Shown piece after piece: positions 1 through 8,803 of a DNA stretch of 64,000 bases (the first letter of the stretch is position 1; each line of letters opens with the position of its first letter). Location of the stretch: the NCBI GenBank assembly GCA_965216445.1, contig OZ244166.1, positions 2,545,531 through 2,609,530 of the forward strand. The letters are read 5' to 3'. This DNA is from MA-ANB-1 sp965216445 (lineage in GTDB: Bacteria > Actinomycetota > Acidimicrobiia > Spongiisociales > ZC4RG35). The translations under genes and the position numbers were made by a program. The notes below the pieces were generated by a model. That model did not search any database. It was not told the origin of the DNA and saw only the letters and a program-made list of their open reading frames with translations.

Positions 1-965
1 GGGTCATCTATTTCGACAACTCGGTATCCAGCGGCTTCGAGTATGAACCTCGGCTCGTCAACGATCCGTTGGGCGTGCCGATGGTGACAAGGATCTTGAA
101 CGGTGACAGGACCCAGGTCCAGGTTCAGTTGAGGAAGACGTCCGCTTGTGATGGCTTCCGAGACGACGATTGTGATGTCAGCTGCTCGCTCGAATTCGGC
201 CTTGAGCTGGGCCGAGCAACCAGCCGCAGTAGCCACCACCACGTCCACCGACTGAAACGCCCCGCGATTCCGATCAGCCATACGCTCCGCCGCACCAGCA
301 TGGCCGTCGTGGCCGGCGAGTGCACCACAGCAGGTCTGTCCTTGTGGAACCACCACGTTGTGGCCAGCCATGGTCAGGAGTTCGACAGCGGCCTGATTGA
401 TTTCGGGGAACCACGTGCCCTGGACACAGCCTTCCAACAGTCCGATCTGAAGGCCGTCCTGTCGTGGAACACCGGAAATGCCAGAGGATCGAGGGCGTCC
501 CCTCAAGGGACGAAGGCCATTGAATGTCCTGCGCAGTCTTCGCGGCAGGAGTACTTGCAATTTCAGCCGCTGGACCAGAGCCATCACCCAAGTCACAAGT
601 CTCATCATGGGTTGGGAAGGGACCACGCGACCCAGCACGAATCCACGTAACTTCTTGGCTGGGCTTGGTTGCTGCGCCACGATTTCGGCGCGTGCGGACT
701 CGAGGAGTGATCCGTACGGCACCATCCCGGGGCAGACGGGCTCACAAGCCCGGCACCCCAGACAGAACCCGATCAATTCTTCGAACTTCGAGTCAACGGA
801 AGCAACGCCGTCGGCTACCGCTGACATGGCCTGCAATCGACCGCGCGGTGAAGCCGTTTCCCGTCCGGTCAACCGAAACGTCGGGCAAGCAGGAAGACAT
901 AAACCACATTGCACACACGAAGCCAGGCCCTCCGGATCGGGTCCGAAATCGGTCACCCAACCCAT
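1..965 (-). CDS. glcF: Glycolate oxidase iron-sulfur subunit GlcF (3' end beyond the window)
   Basis: Electron-transfer subunit of the membrane-associated glycolate oxidase, which oxidises glycolate to glyoxylate. The visible 321 codons begin MGWVTDFGPDPEG and carry two ferredoxin-type 4Fe-4S motifs, C17-x2-C20-x2-C23-x3-C27 and C68-x2-C71-x2-C74-x3-C78. After these come cysteine-rich (CCG) domain signatures CCGALAGHDG and DPCHHRHAQ. The ATG overlaps the glcE stop (TGATG), with GGAGG about 6 nt upstream. The frame stays open to base 1, so the C-terminus lies outside. Order glcD-glcE-glcF on the minus strand matches the classical operon. Assignment is firm; only the missing end is unknown. Confidence 0.9.
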   Translation of the reverse strand, partial: MGWVTDFGPDPEGLASCVQCGLCLPACPTFRLTGRETASPRGRLQAMSAVADGVASVDSKFEELIGFCLGCRACEPVCPGMVPYGSLLESARAEIVAQQPSPAKKLRGFVLGRVVPSQPMMRLVTWVMALVQRLKLQVLLPRRLRRTFNGLRPLRGRPRSSGISGVPRQDGLQIGLLEGCVQGTWFPEINQAAVELLTMAGHNVVVPQGQTCCGALAGHDGHAGAAERMADRNRGAFQSVDVVVATAAGCSAQLKAEFERAADITIVVSEAITSGRLPQLNLDLGPVTVQDPCHHRHAQRIVDEPRFILEAAGYRVVEIDD

Positions 966-2044
966 CAGACGCCTCCAGGAAGCCGGTTTGGGTTGATAAT
1001 CCGGGCGGGATCAAACTCACCAACCAACCGCCTATGGATGGCGATCGTGTCCGGTGAAGTTCCCCACGGGTCCATCGGAGGCGAATCTCCTGGATGGTGA
1101 ACCAAAACCAGGGATCCACCGGTCGATTCAGCCCACTTCCGCAAGTCCTGGGCCCCCTCGGTCGTGTCCGAGGCCAACCTGACCTCACCTATACCGTGAA
1201 CTGCCAGGAAGCGCCAAGCACCGACTCGTGAGACCGCCTCAGCAGTTAGTGCTGGAGCCACCCTGAGCGACCAGCGAAAAGCCCCCATGGGATCGTCCGG
1301 CCAATGGAGTCCGGGCTGCGCATCACCATCGACCCTTGAGGCGGCATCGGTGGTCTCTGCTTCAGTTCCCCATAAGAAGAGGTCTACACCCTCCCTGGTT
1401 TCGAGAACGGCTAGAGGCCGCTGAATGGCCTGGGCTGCCGAGACATCTTTCAATCGGATCGTCACCCCGGATGAAGGAGTCGGCCAAAGCTTGAGACAGA
1501 CAGTCACAATCACGCCGAGCGAGCCCATCGCTCCCACGTGAGCCCGATGCAGGTCGTAGCCGGAAACGTTTTTGACAACACGACCGCCAGATCGGACGAC
1601 CCGTCCATCACCAGTGACTGCCGTTATCTCGAGAACCCTTTCCCTCGTTCCGAGGAGACGGCCCCGACGAAGCGAAGACCTACCGGTGGCGAGCACGCCA
1701 CCCAAGGTCGACGGGCCCGGAAGTTCGGGGAGAACTGCAGTTTGGTCTTTCCCGCTGAGGACCCTTTCCAGTTCCGCGACTTGCACACCAGCTCCTGCAA
1801 CAACGGTCAAATCGTCTGGCTCCCACACCTCGATCTCTGCGATCAGCGAGGTTGACATCACGTATCCGGAGGGCGGCGGATTGCCCATCTTCTGGTGTGA
1901 ACCCCCACCCCAGACCGTGACGCTTCTTTGTTCTTCCGAAGCCGTCCTCAGGATCCTCGCAACGTCGCCCACGGACTTCGGTTTGAGGTGGATCCCCTCA
2001 GGTGCACCGTCGATCGGCGATTCCAAATCGGCCAGGAGACTCAA
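965..2044 (-). CDS. glcE: Glycolate oxidase FAD-binding subunit GlcE
   Basis: Second FAD-binding subunit of glycolate oxidase, about 359 aa. An N-terminal FAD_binding_4 (PCMH-type) fold is indicated by LKPKSVGDVARILRTA and by GPSTLGGVLATGRSSLRRGR. The protein ends FDPARIINPNRLPGGV, a tail typical of this family. The reading frame extends upstream to an ATG at 2095, but that lies inside glcD. The TTG at 2044 overlaps the glcD stop by 4 bp (TTGA) and gives the usual N-terminus, so I chose it. It is translationally coupled to glcD before it and glcF after it. The low-complexity N-terminal extension from 2095 is rejected. Confidence 0.85.
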   Translation of the reverse strand: MSLLADLESPIDGAPEGIHLKPKSVGDVARILRTASEEQRSVTVWGGGSHQKMGNPPPSGYVMSTSLIAEIEVWEPDDLTVVAGAGVQVAELERVLSGKDQTAVLPELPGPSTLGGVLATGRSSLRRGRLLGTRERVLEITAVTGDGRVVRSGGRVVKNVSGYDLHRAHVGAMGSLGVIVTVCLKLWPTPSSGVTIRLKDVSAAQAIQRPLAVLETREGVDLFLWGTEAETTDAASRVDGDAQPGLHWPDDPMGAFRWSLRVAPALTAEAVSRVGAWRFLAVHGIGEVRLASDTTEGAQDLRKWAESTGGSLVLVHHPGDSPPMDPWGTSPDTIAIHRRLVGEFDPARIINPNRLPGGV

Positions 2045-3465
2045 ATCCAGGCACCATCGGGAACAGCGCGGCGGACACCGCCAAAGTCGAAACAACGCGA
2101 GCCCGACGGGAGGAGCTTGGCGGGATTCAAAATGTGCTCGGGGTCGAAGACATCTTTGATACGTGCCTGAGCATCGAGGTCCAAGTCCGAAAAGGAGTGG
2201 GACATCAAGTCTCGCTTTTCGACCCCAATACCGTGCTCACCGGAGAGCGCTCCTCCAACGCCAAGACAAAGAGCGACAATCTCGTCGCCGGCCACTCGGA
2301 CCCTGGTAGCGACGTCTTGGTCGGTTGAGTCAAAGGCGATGAGTGGGTGCAGATTCCCATCGCCGGCATGGAAGACGTTCAACATGGTGAGACCGTGGCG
2401 ATCTGCGATTTCGTAGACACCCGCCATTGCTTCAACCAGCCTCGTCCTTGGTACGACCGTGTCGTGCAGGTAGTAGTCGGGGGCAAGTTGGGCGATCGCT
2501 CCGAACGCCGACTTTCTTCCCTTCCAGAGCAGCGCTCTTTCCGACTCCTCGACCGCCACCACCACATTGCGAGCGCCGTTGGCGCGTCCGATCTCCTCGA
2601 CGATCGCGGCCTCCGCAGTGACACTCACCGTGGAGCCGACGACCTCTGCCAGAAGGACGGCTGCCGCATCCATCGGCAGGCCAGCACCCAGCCAATTCTC
2701 AACTGCCTGGGTCATTCTCTGGTCCATCATTTCCAAGGCGGCAGGAACAAACCCTGCGGCAATGACTTCGGATACCGTCTTGGCCGCGTCTTCAACCGAC
2801 TCAAAGTCAAGGAGCAGGGTCCGGACGTCGTCGGGCAGCGGTAGCAATCTCACCAGGATTCGGGTCACGATTCCGAGGGTTCCCTCCGACCCGACCAGCA
2901 GAGCCCTCAGATCGATACCGATGGGGTCAGGAGCCAAACCGCCAACCCGTTTGATCTCACCGGAGGCAGTCACGAACTCCATACCCAAGACGTGGGAGGT
3001 GGTGCTGCCTTCGGCCAGACAGTGCGGGCCACCTGAATTGTTGGCGAGGTTTCCCCCCACCGTGCATGCCGACTGTGAGGACGGGTCCGGGGCGAAGTGA
3101 AGTCCGTGTTGTCTCGCCGCCTTAGAGAGATCGAGGTTGATTACTCCGGGGCCGACCCAAGCCGCCATGTTGGGAATGTCGAAGTCGACAGCATTCATCG
3201 CTGTCATGGCCACTACGACGCCCCCCTCCACGGGTGATGCGCCGGCGGTCAGACCTGTGCCGGCTCCACGAGCCACCACCGGCATCGAGTCCCGCGCCGC
3301 GATCCTGACGATCTCAGCCACCTCCTCAGAGGTTCTTGGAAAGACCACACAATCAGGTTGGCCGCGCATCAGAGACGAGTCTTTGGAGTAGAGGTATCGC
3401 TCCAAAGGGTCGTCGAGGACCCTGTCGGCTCCCAAGACCGCACGGAAGTCTGCGATGGCTTTCAC
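2041..3465 (-). CDS. glcD: Glycolate oxidase catalytic subunit GlcD (FAD-linked oxidase)
   Basis: FAD-dependent 2-hydroxy-acid oxidase/dehydrogenase that passes electrons from glycolate to GlcF. The PP-loop FAD site reads VVARGAGTGLTAGASP; the C-terminal FAD-oxidase domain has HAGDGNLHP and LSGEHGIG, both hallmarks of GlcD and D-lactate dehydrogenases. Length is about 474 aa. Possible starts are TTG 3471, GTG 3468 or GTG 3465; TACCGT lies exactly 7 nt before GTG 3465, fitting a leaderless start. A 126-bp gap separates it from hyuB upstream, so it probably has its own promoter. D-lactate dehydrogenase is the alternative, but the glcE-glcF neighbours favour glycolate. Confidence 0.9.
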   Translation of the reverse strand: MKAIADFRAVLGADRVLDDPLERYLYSKDSSLMRGQPDCVVFPRTSEEVAEIVRIAARDSMPVVARGAGTGLTAGASPVEGGVVVAMTAMNAVDFDIPNMAAWVGPGVINLDLSKAARQHGLHFAPDPSSQSACTVGGNLANNSGGPHCLAEGSTTSHVLGMEFVTASGEIKRVGGLAPDPIGIDLRALLVGSEGTLGIVTRILVRLLPLPDDVRTLLLDFESVEDAAKTVSEVIAAGFVPAALEMMDQRMTQAVENWLGAGLPMDAAAVLLAEVVGSTVSVTAEAAIVEEIGRANGARNVVVAVEESERALLWKGRKSAFGAIAQLAPDYYLHDTVVPRTRLVEAMAGVYEIADRHGLTMLNVFHAGDGNLHPLIAFDSTDQDVATRVRVAGDEIVALCLGVGGALSGEHGIGVEKRDLMSHSFSDLDLDAQARIKDVFDPEHILNPAKLLPSGSRCFDFGGVRRAVPDGAWI

Positions 3466-3598
3466 CACCAAGACGGTACCCGAATCCTCTACCGCGGCGG
3501 CCGCCTGCTAGTCAGAGTTGTACACGAGAAGGTCCTCTGGTTGGCAACTCAATGCCGCACAAATGGACTCGAGAGTCGAGAAGCGAATGGCCTTCGCC

Positions 3599-5134
3599 TT
3601 AGGTACTTCCCCAGCCGCCACCTCCAGGAGTCAGAACCAGGAGTCGATCGCCCGGTTCCACATCGACCGTCACTTTCCCGGGGAGTCGGATGCGTTCGCC
3701 CCCTTTACGGATCAGCCAATCTTCCCCACTGGCACCCGGTTGGCCTCCCCACAATCCCCACGGCTGATGCCGTCTTCTCTCACCCATCAGAGAAAGGGTC
3801 GCTGCTTGATCGAAAAGGATCGCTCTTTCGATTCCGTCTCCACCGCGGTGCTCGCCTGCCCCTCCGCTCCCGCGCCGCAGGGTGTAACGGGTCACACGGA
3901 ACGGATAGTGAGATCCAAGTGCCTCTATCGGTGTGTTCTCCGTATTGGTCATGCCCGTTTGTATTCCCGATTGGCCATTGCCGCTTGGGCGGCCACCCTG
4001 CCCGCCGGCAACCGTCTCGTAGTAGGCGAAGTCGCTGTTTCCAATCAACACGTTGTTCATGGTCCCCTGTCCCGCAGCACCAACTCGATCTGGTGCCGCA
4101 TGCGCCAAAGCACCAAGGAGGGTGTCTGCGATCCGTTGGCTCGTCTCTACATTGCCGGCGGCGACCGCAGCGGGTGGAGTGGCGTCGACGAGGGAGCCCG
4201 GCTCCGTCCGGAGCTCGAGCTGCCGGTAACAGCCCCCGTTGGCGGGAATCGTGGGATCAGTGGCTACCCGGACCGCGTAATACAGGCACGAGCGGGTAAC
4301 CGCAGCCACAGCATTGAAGTTTGCCTCCACCTGGGAATCGGTGCCTGCGAAGTCAGCAACAAGAGAGCCATCATCGATTGTGATTGCCACGTGAATCGCG
4401 ATGTCGCGTTCACCATGCTCCATGTAATCGACAAACTGATAGACCCCGTCCGGTAGCTGTTTCAGGGCCGCTGACATTCTCCGTTCGCCATACCCCAGAA
4501 GTGCAGTCGACAAGGCGTGGAAACGCTCCACTCCTTCCGACGACACGATCGCAGAAACTCTCTGGGAACCGATCGCATTGGCTCCAATCTGAGCAGCGAG
4601 GTCACCACGACGTTCGCGAGGTGTCCTGGTGGCACGCAGAAACGGCTCCGAGAACTCGTCGGCCCACTCGCCTTTGACGACTGCTTGCATTGGGGGCACC
4701 ACATGGCCCTCCTGCTCGAGTGTGATGGCGTGAGCTGGCATCGAACCGGGAGCCTCACCACCTACGTCGGCATGATGGGCGCGATTGGCGACCCAAGCGA
4801 TGAGTTCTGAGCCCACGAAGACCGGCGCTACCAAAGTTAGGTCGTTGAGGTGAGTCCCACCTTGGAACGGATCGTTCACGGCGTATTGCTCGCCCGGTGC
4901 TGGATCGAACTTGTCGATGCACGCACGAACTGAGGCCGGCATAGACCCGAGGTGAACCGGTATGTGCTCCGCCTGAGCGAGCATCTCCCCTTCCGGGGTG
5001 AAGACTGCGGCACTGCAGTCAGCCCGTTCCTTGATATTCGGGGACAGTGATGTGAGCCGAAGGACACTGCCCATCTCCTCAGCTACGGATGCCAACTGAT
5101 GCCGGGCCACCTCGAGCGTTATAGGGTCGATCAC
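3599..5134 (-). CDS. hyuB: Hydantoinase B / oxoprolinase B-type subunit
   Basis: Subunit of an ATP-dependent hydantoinase or 5-oxoprolinase, which opens a cyclic amide ring using ATP. The 511-aa protein starts VIDPITLEVARHQL, the standard family opening, and contains NDPFQGGTHLNDLTLVAPV and RAHHADVGGEAPGSMP, which carry conserved His/Asp residues. The frame continues upstream to 5266, but GTG 5134 overlaps the stop of the AlkD-like gene by 4 bp and fits the family N-terminus. The A subunit is not adjacent: it lies at 6612-8513, beyond two unrelated genes. Substrate (hydantoin, N-methylhydantoin, 5-oxoproline or acetone) cannot be read from sequence. Confidence 0.88.
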   Translation of the reverse strand: MIDPITLEVARHQLASVAEEMGSVLRLTSLSPNIKERADCSAAVFTPEGEMLAQAEHIPVHLGSMPASVRACIDKFDPAPGEQYAVNDPFQGGTHLNDLTLVAPVFVGSELIAWVANRAHHADVGGEAPGSMPAHAITLEQEGHVVPPMQAVVKGEWADEFSEPFLRATRTPRERRGDLAAQIGANAIGSQRVSAIVSSEGVERFHALSTALLGYGERRMSAALKQLPDGVYQFVDYMEHGERDIAIHVAITIDDGSLVADFAGTDSQVEANFNAVAAVTRSCLYYAVRVATDPTIPANGGCYRQLELRTEPGSLVDATPPAAVAAGNVETSQRIADTLLGALAHAAPDRVGAAGQGTMNNVLIGNSDFAYYETVAGGQGGRPSGNGQSGIQTGMTNTENTPIEALGSHYPFRVTRYTLRRGSGGAGEHRGGDGIERAILFDQAATLSLMGERRRHQPWGLWGGQPGASGEDWLIRKGGERIRLPGKVTVDVEPGDRLLVLTPGGGGWGST

Positions 5135-5847
5135 TTGTCGTTGACGAGGTCTCTGATGTGTTTGGAACCCTCGCGGTAACTGAGCCCGGAAAGCGATTCG
5201 ATGTTCGCGTTTATGAAGGCTGCGACTGCTTCGGGGTCGGTCTTGGCGTATTCCCTGAGTGCCCATCCGATTGCTTTGCGGATAAAGAACTCCTTTTCAT
5301 GCATCCGGGCCGAACAGTATCTGAATAGACGATCGGAGTCGGTGTGCTCCTTGGCCCCAACCTGGCAGATGATTGCCGTGCGTCGCAGCCACATGTCGTC
5401 GTCGTCGATCCATGGGTCGATTGCTGGCCAGGCATCTTCGGGATAGTTGATGAGCAGATGCCGGATGAGTTTGGTTGCCACCTCGTCGACAAAGTCCCAC
5501 CACGCGCCCTCGACAATCAAACGCCGGTAGAACGAAAGCCGATCCGGAGTGATGAACGCCTCGAAATGGCGGGCCACGCCCAGGGCCAGATACTTCTCTT
5601 CCCGGTGGGGCAGGTCCCATAGGGCCCCCACCAACAATTCATAGTCCTCCGCAGACTCGGGCTGATACTGCTTGACGAGTTGTCGGTGGATCTTCGTCCG
5701 ACCGGCCTTCTGCACGCCGTAGAAGGGCATCTCGGTTTTCATGTAGGCCTGCATCTGAGGCGCTTTAACCGGATCTGCCGCATCTTCCAGAGCTGACTCA
5801 ACGAAAGCCAGGGCCGCCTCGATCTGGTTTGCCGTGTCCATCGCCAT
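5131..5847 (-). CDS. AlkD-like DNA alkylation repair glycosylase
   Basis: Predicted DNA glycosylase of the HEAT-like-repeat AlkD family, which removes cationic alkylpurines such as 3-methyl- and 7-methyl-adducts. The 238-aa protein is made of helical repeats. W117, D121 and R156 have the same spacing as the catalytic W109, D113 and R148 that I recall for Bacillus cereus AlkD, so it should be active. Start ATG 5847 (MAMDT); ATG 5841 is also possible. It heads a minus-strand run and overlaps hyuB by 4 bp, so the two are probably cotranscribed although functionally unrelated. It is divergent from the transglycosylase gene. Confidence 0.85.
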   Translation of the reverse strand: MAMDTANQIEAALAFVESALEDAADPVKAPQMQAYMKTEMPFYGVQKAGRTKIHRQLVKQYQPESAEDYELLVGALWDLPHREEKYLALGVARHFEAFITPDRLSFYRRLIVEGAWWDFVDEVATKLIRHLLINYPEDAWPAIDPWIDDDDMWLRRTAIICQVGAKEHTDSDRLFRYCSARMHEKEFFIRKAIGWALREYAKTDPEAVAAFINANIESLSGLSYREGSKHIRDLVNDK

Positions 5848-5869
5848 CCATCTTCGCAGCCGCGAGCGG

Positions 5870-6061
5870 TGAGCGTTTGTGCACAGACCATGAGCGAAAA
5901 CCGGTGAATAGGCCGCTTGAGATCACGATTCGTCTTCCATTAAGCCCGCAACAGCCATACCATTGCGGGAACGCAGTCATCCTCTCGGGGCAAGAGGGCA
6001 CCGACTCACTCTGCAGCACACGAACTCGGCTGCGATACCACCCACGGGAGGCTTTCAACCA
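5870..6061 (+). promoter_or_regulatory. Structured leader of the transglycosylase gene; weak c-di-AMP riboswitch candidate
   Basis: The 5' region of the lytic transglycosylase gene holds two clear hairpins: CCCGCAA (5945-5951) with TTGCGGG (5963-5969), and CCTCT (5981-5985) with AGAGG (5993-5997). A CGAACTCGGCTGCGATACC stretch and GGAGGC follow just before the start. In Actinobacteria the ydaO (c-di-AMP) riboswitch often precedes cell-wall lytic genes, and the tail faintly resembles its conserved 3' part. This is a suggestion only; the full consensus is not evident by eye. Confidence 0.25.
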
Positions 6062-6586
6062 ATGCGATTCATCAGCTCTGTTTCCGTTCGTCGTGTTCAA
6101 ACCGCCGTAGCCGTAGCGGCAGTCTCTTCACTGGCGCTCCTCACGGCATCCCCCGCCGCTGGCACAACACCGGACTGCCCAGCCGCTTGGTTGGAGATGG
6201 AAGTGCTGGTCGCGCAAGAGTCTGAAAGCGGGCTAACCAGCGAGTGGTTGGACCGTATCAACCAGTTAGCTCCCTCAATCGAGTCTTGCATTGAAGAAGA
6301 TACAGTCGAGAAGTGGAGACCACTGGTCTCCGTATTTTTTGAACCGTCCGAAGTCGACCGCGTCATGTGTCTGATGATTCTCGAAAGCCGCGGCGACGAA
6401 TTGGCTCAAAACCTGTCGTCCGATGCCGCGGGCCTCATGCAGGTCATGCCCTTCTGGGCATCCCACTTCGGCTACAGCTACACAGACCTGTTTGATCCGG
6501 TGATCAATCTCAAGGTGGCTTCCAACATCCTCGACCTTCAGGGTTGGACAGCGTGGAGCCCGTACAACCGCGGCTCCTGTCGCTGA
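6062..6586 (+). CDS. Secreted lytic transglycosylase (SLT domain)
   Basis: Probable peptidoglycan-cleaving lytic transglycosylase, 174 aa. A signal peptide covers about residues 1-33 (arginines, then a hydrophobic stretch, then SPAAG). The C-terminal SLT domain has the catalytic glutamate E108 in LESRGD, followed by GLMQVMPFW and SNILDLQGWTAWSPYNRG. The frame opens earlier at 5963, but ATG 6062 has a GGGAGG ribosome-binding site and gives the signal peptide. It is transcribed alone, divergent from the AlkD-like gene and convergent with hyuA. The short linker suggests a single-domain exported muramidase, possibly a cell-growth or resuscitation factor. Confidence 0.85.
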   Translation: MRFISSVSVRRVQTAVAVAAVSSLALLTASPAAGTTPDCPAAWLEMEVLVAQESESGLTSEWLDRINQLAPSIESCIEEDTVEKWRPLVSVFFEPSEVDRVMCLMILESRGDELAQNLSSDAAGLMQVMPFWASHFGYSYTDLFDPVINLKVASNILDLQGWTAWSPYNRGSCR

Positions 6587-6611
6587 GCCCGAGCAGGCAG
6601 GATGGCCGACA

Positions 6612-8513
6612 TCACCAGGTGATCTGCAACGTCCCATCGGCGGTAAAGTTGACCCGGTCGCCTTCGTCGACCAGAACGGTCGCGGTGGTGCCGCCGACCA
6701 ATGCCGGTCCAGCAAGTGTCGTCCCCGGCGCAACGGAACCCCTTCTCCAATAGGGCACTTCCACCCACTGTCCATCCAGGTATGCCTCGACCGACTCAGG
6801 CTTGGCACCTGTGGCGACCGAATTTCTGAGATCATCCCAAACCGCCGGCGCCTCACCCATCGCAGTCGCCCGCACGTTTACCACCTCCACGCGACCGTCC
6901 TCCAGGGTGAAACCGAACCGTTGTTGGTGTGCAACGGCAAAGCTCGCGGACAGGTCGCCAGCGGCACGTACGTTCAGTTCATGCGACTGGTCGAAGTAGC
7001 GCACGTCGAATGTGACGTCAACCAACGCAGGCTGACTTCCATGAATCTCAGCAAAGGCATCCTTCACCTCAGCCTCAAGTGCTTGCCCGACAACAGAAAC
7101 GGCTGGGTCGCTCGCGTCCACAAGCATTGTTCTCAATAGCTCGAACCTCGGCTTCGCCATCAGCAGGCCAAGAGCGGAGAAGACCCCAGCATGGGGCGGC
7201 ACCAGCACCGAGCCCAATTCGAGTCCCTTGGCCAACCGGGAAGCATGCAATCCCCCCGCTCCACCGAAAGCCACCAACGCAGACCCTCTCGGGTCGAAGC
7301 CTTCTTCAATCGAGACTGCACGAATTGCTCCGTCCATGTGTGAATCGACCACCTGGAGGATTCCCTCTGCCGTTTCGAGTGCTGAGAGCCCCAGGGATTC
7401 TCCCAGCCGTCCCAAAGCTTCACCGGCAAGATCGCGACTCAGCGGAATACTCCCCGAGAAACTCGACGACGTCGGTATGTAGCCGAGAAAGATGTTGGCG
7501 TCGGTGACAGTGGGTTCTACGCCGCCCTGTCCATATGCCGCCGGACCCGGGTGCGACCTCGCCGATTGAGGACCAACCCTCAGCGATCCTCCCGGATCTG
7601 CCCAGGCCACCGAACCACCGCCGGCGCCAACAGTGTGAATTGGCATCGAGGCAATTCTGTTCACACGGCCGCCGACGGTCTGCATCGGTGACATCTCCGG
7701 ACCCTCCGGACCAATGCGAGAAACGTCCGTTGAGGTCCCACCCATGTCGAAACTGATGGCCGAACGAAGCCCATGGTGCCGTCTCAACGCATCCGTGGCG
7801 ACGACGCCTCCGGCCGGACCAGACAGTGTCAGCTGCCCGACGAAACTCGCAGCTGCGGGGAAAGGAAGAAGGCCTCCTGCCGAGGTCATGACAGCTGAAG
7901 AGTCCGACTCGATCTCATCGGCGATGGTGTCCAGATAGCTGGCGACCATCGGAGCGAGGTAGGCGTTCACCGTTGTCGTCGAGATTCGCTCGAATTCGCG
8001 GAAGCCAGGAGACACCTCATTCGCAACGCTCACCGGCTTGTCGGGGAAGCGTTCGCGAATGGCAGTGGCCAGCGCCTTCTCCTCAGAACTATCGAGATAC
8101 GAATCCAACAGACCCACCGCGATCGCCTCGGGATTCAACTCGGCAAGCCTTTCCAGCGTCGTATTGAGATCGTGATGACCGATCCGGTGATCGCGACTCA
8201 CGAGTGCAACCGGCCGATTTTCTGCAAGCTCGTACAGCGAGGTGCGTTTTTGTCGGGCAATCTCCACAAGATCCTCATACCCGGCGGTGGTGACCAGGGC
8301 GACACGCGCACCCGTCTCTTCGAGCAGGGCATTCGTAGCCACGGTCGTCCCATGGAGGAACGAAAAGCCCTCTCCGGAGTTGAGCGATCCGGTGGCTGTC
8401 AGCACTGCCTCTGACTGAGGGTCGGTAGACGGTGTCTTGAACGACCTGAGCTGTCCGTCCCGGAGAATGGCCACGTCCGTGAACGTCCCACCGACGTCGA
8501 TTCCGACGACCAT
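6612..8513 (-). CDS. hyuA: Hydantoinase A / oxoprolinase A-type subunit
   Basis: ATP-binding subunit of an ATP-dependent hydantoinase or 5-oxoprolinase, 633 aa. The N-terminal Hydant_A_N fold has VGIDVGGTFTDV and the central domain FDMGGTSTDV, both phosphate-binding loops of the actin-like ATPase type; a GAGGGSVAW segment follows. ATG 8513 is used, with GTG 8516 just before it. Its partner subunit hyuB is at 3599-5134, separated by an AlkD-like gene and a convergent transglycosylase gene, an unusual break in a normally contiguous pair. Its start lies only 18 bp from the divergent Nfu_N gene. Confidence 0.9.
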   Translation of the reverse strand: MVVGIDVGGTFTDVAILRDGQLRSFKTPSTDPQSEAVLTATGSLNSGEGFSFLHGTTVATNALLEETGARVALVTTAGYEDLVEIARQKRTSLYELAENRPVALVSRDHRIGHHDLNTTLERLAELNPEAIAVGLLDSYLDSSEEKALATAIRERFPDKPVSVANEVSPGFREFERISTTTVNAYLAPMVASYLDTIADEIESDSSAVMTSAGGLLPFPAAASFVGQLTLSGPAGGVVATDALRRHHGLRSAISFDMGGTSTDVSRIGPEGPEMSPMQTVGGRVNRIASMPIHTVGAGGGSVAWADPGGSLRVGPQSARSHPGPAAYGQGGVEPTVTDANIFLGYIPTSSSFSGSIPLSRDLAGEALGRLGESLGLSALETAEGILQVVDSHMDGAIRAVSIEEGFDPRGSALVAFGGAGGLHASRLAKGLELGSVLVPPHAGVFSALGLLMAKPRFELLRTMLVDASDPAVSVVGQALEAEVKDAFAEIHGSQPALVDVTFDVRYFDQSHELNVRAAGDLSASFAVAHQQRFGFTLEDGRVEVVNVRATAMGEAPAVWDDLRNSVATGAKPESVEAYLDGQWVEVPYWRRGSVAPGTTLAGPALVGGTTATVLVDEGDRVNFTADGTLQITW

Positions 8514-8531
8514 CACGATCGGGTACGCTCC

Positions 8532-8795
8532 ATGGCAATGCCCGTCAATGCGCTGCCAACCCCCAATCCGAACGCCATGAAGTTCGCTGTGGGCTCTCCC
8601 GTAGGAGGTCCAACCACGTATGTGGCCGGTTCGGCAACGGATGACCCGGTGGCGACGGCTCTCCTTGGAATCCCCGGCGTTGCGAGCATCTTCATGACCG
8701 CTGACTTTGTCACTATCACCAAGACTCCTGACGCTTCGTGGCAGAGCATCTCTGGAGATGCGGTCTCGATCCTAGAGTCCCACTTCGCTGACTAG
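8532..8795 (+). CDS. Stand-alone Nfu/NifU N-terminal domain protein
   Basis: Small 87-aa protein matching the Nfu N-terminal domain, recognised by TPNPNAMKF followed by a GG turn and SIFMTADFVTITK. In full-length Nfu proteins this domain precedes the CxxC Fe-S scaffold domain; here that cysteine domain is absent, so direct cluster carriage is unlikely and an accessory or protein-binding role is inferred. Starts at ATG 8532 or 8538; TACGCT ends 8 nt before ATG 8538, which would suit a leaderless transcript. It is divergent from hyuA and convergent with the next gene. Confidence 0.75.
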   Translation: MAMPVNALPTPNPNAMKFAVGSPVGGPTTYVAGSATDDPVATALLGIPGVASIFMTADFVTITKTPDASWQSISGDAVSILESHFAD

Positions 8796-8803
8796 CCGCC
8801 GGC

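Noticed and set aside
3358..4456. Two plus-strand ORFs of over 300 aa antisense to hyuB
   Set aside because: They lie opposite a clear hydantoinase B gene, have unnatural composition (Arg, Ser, Pro rich) and no recognisable domain; they are high-GC shadow frames.
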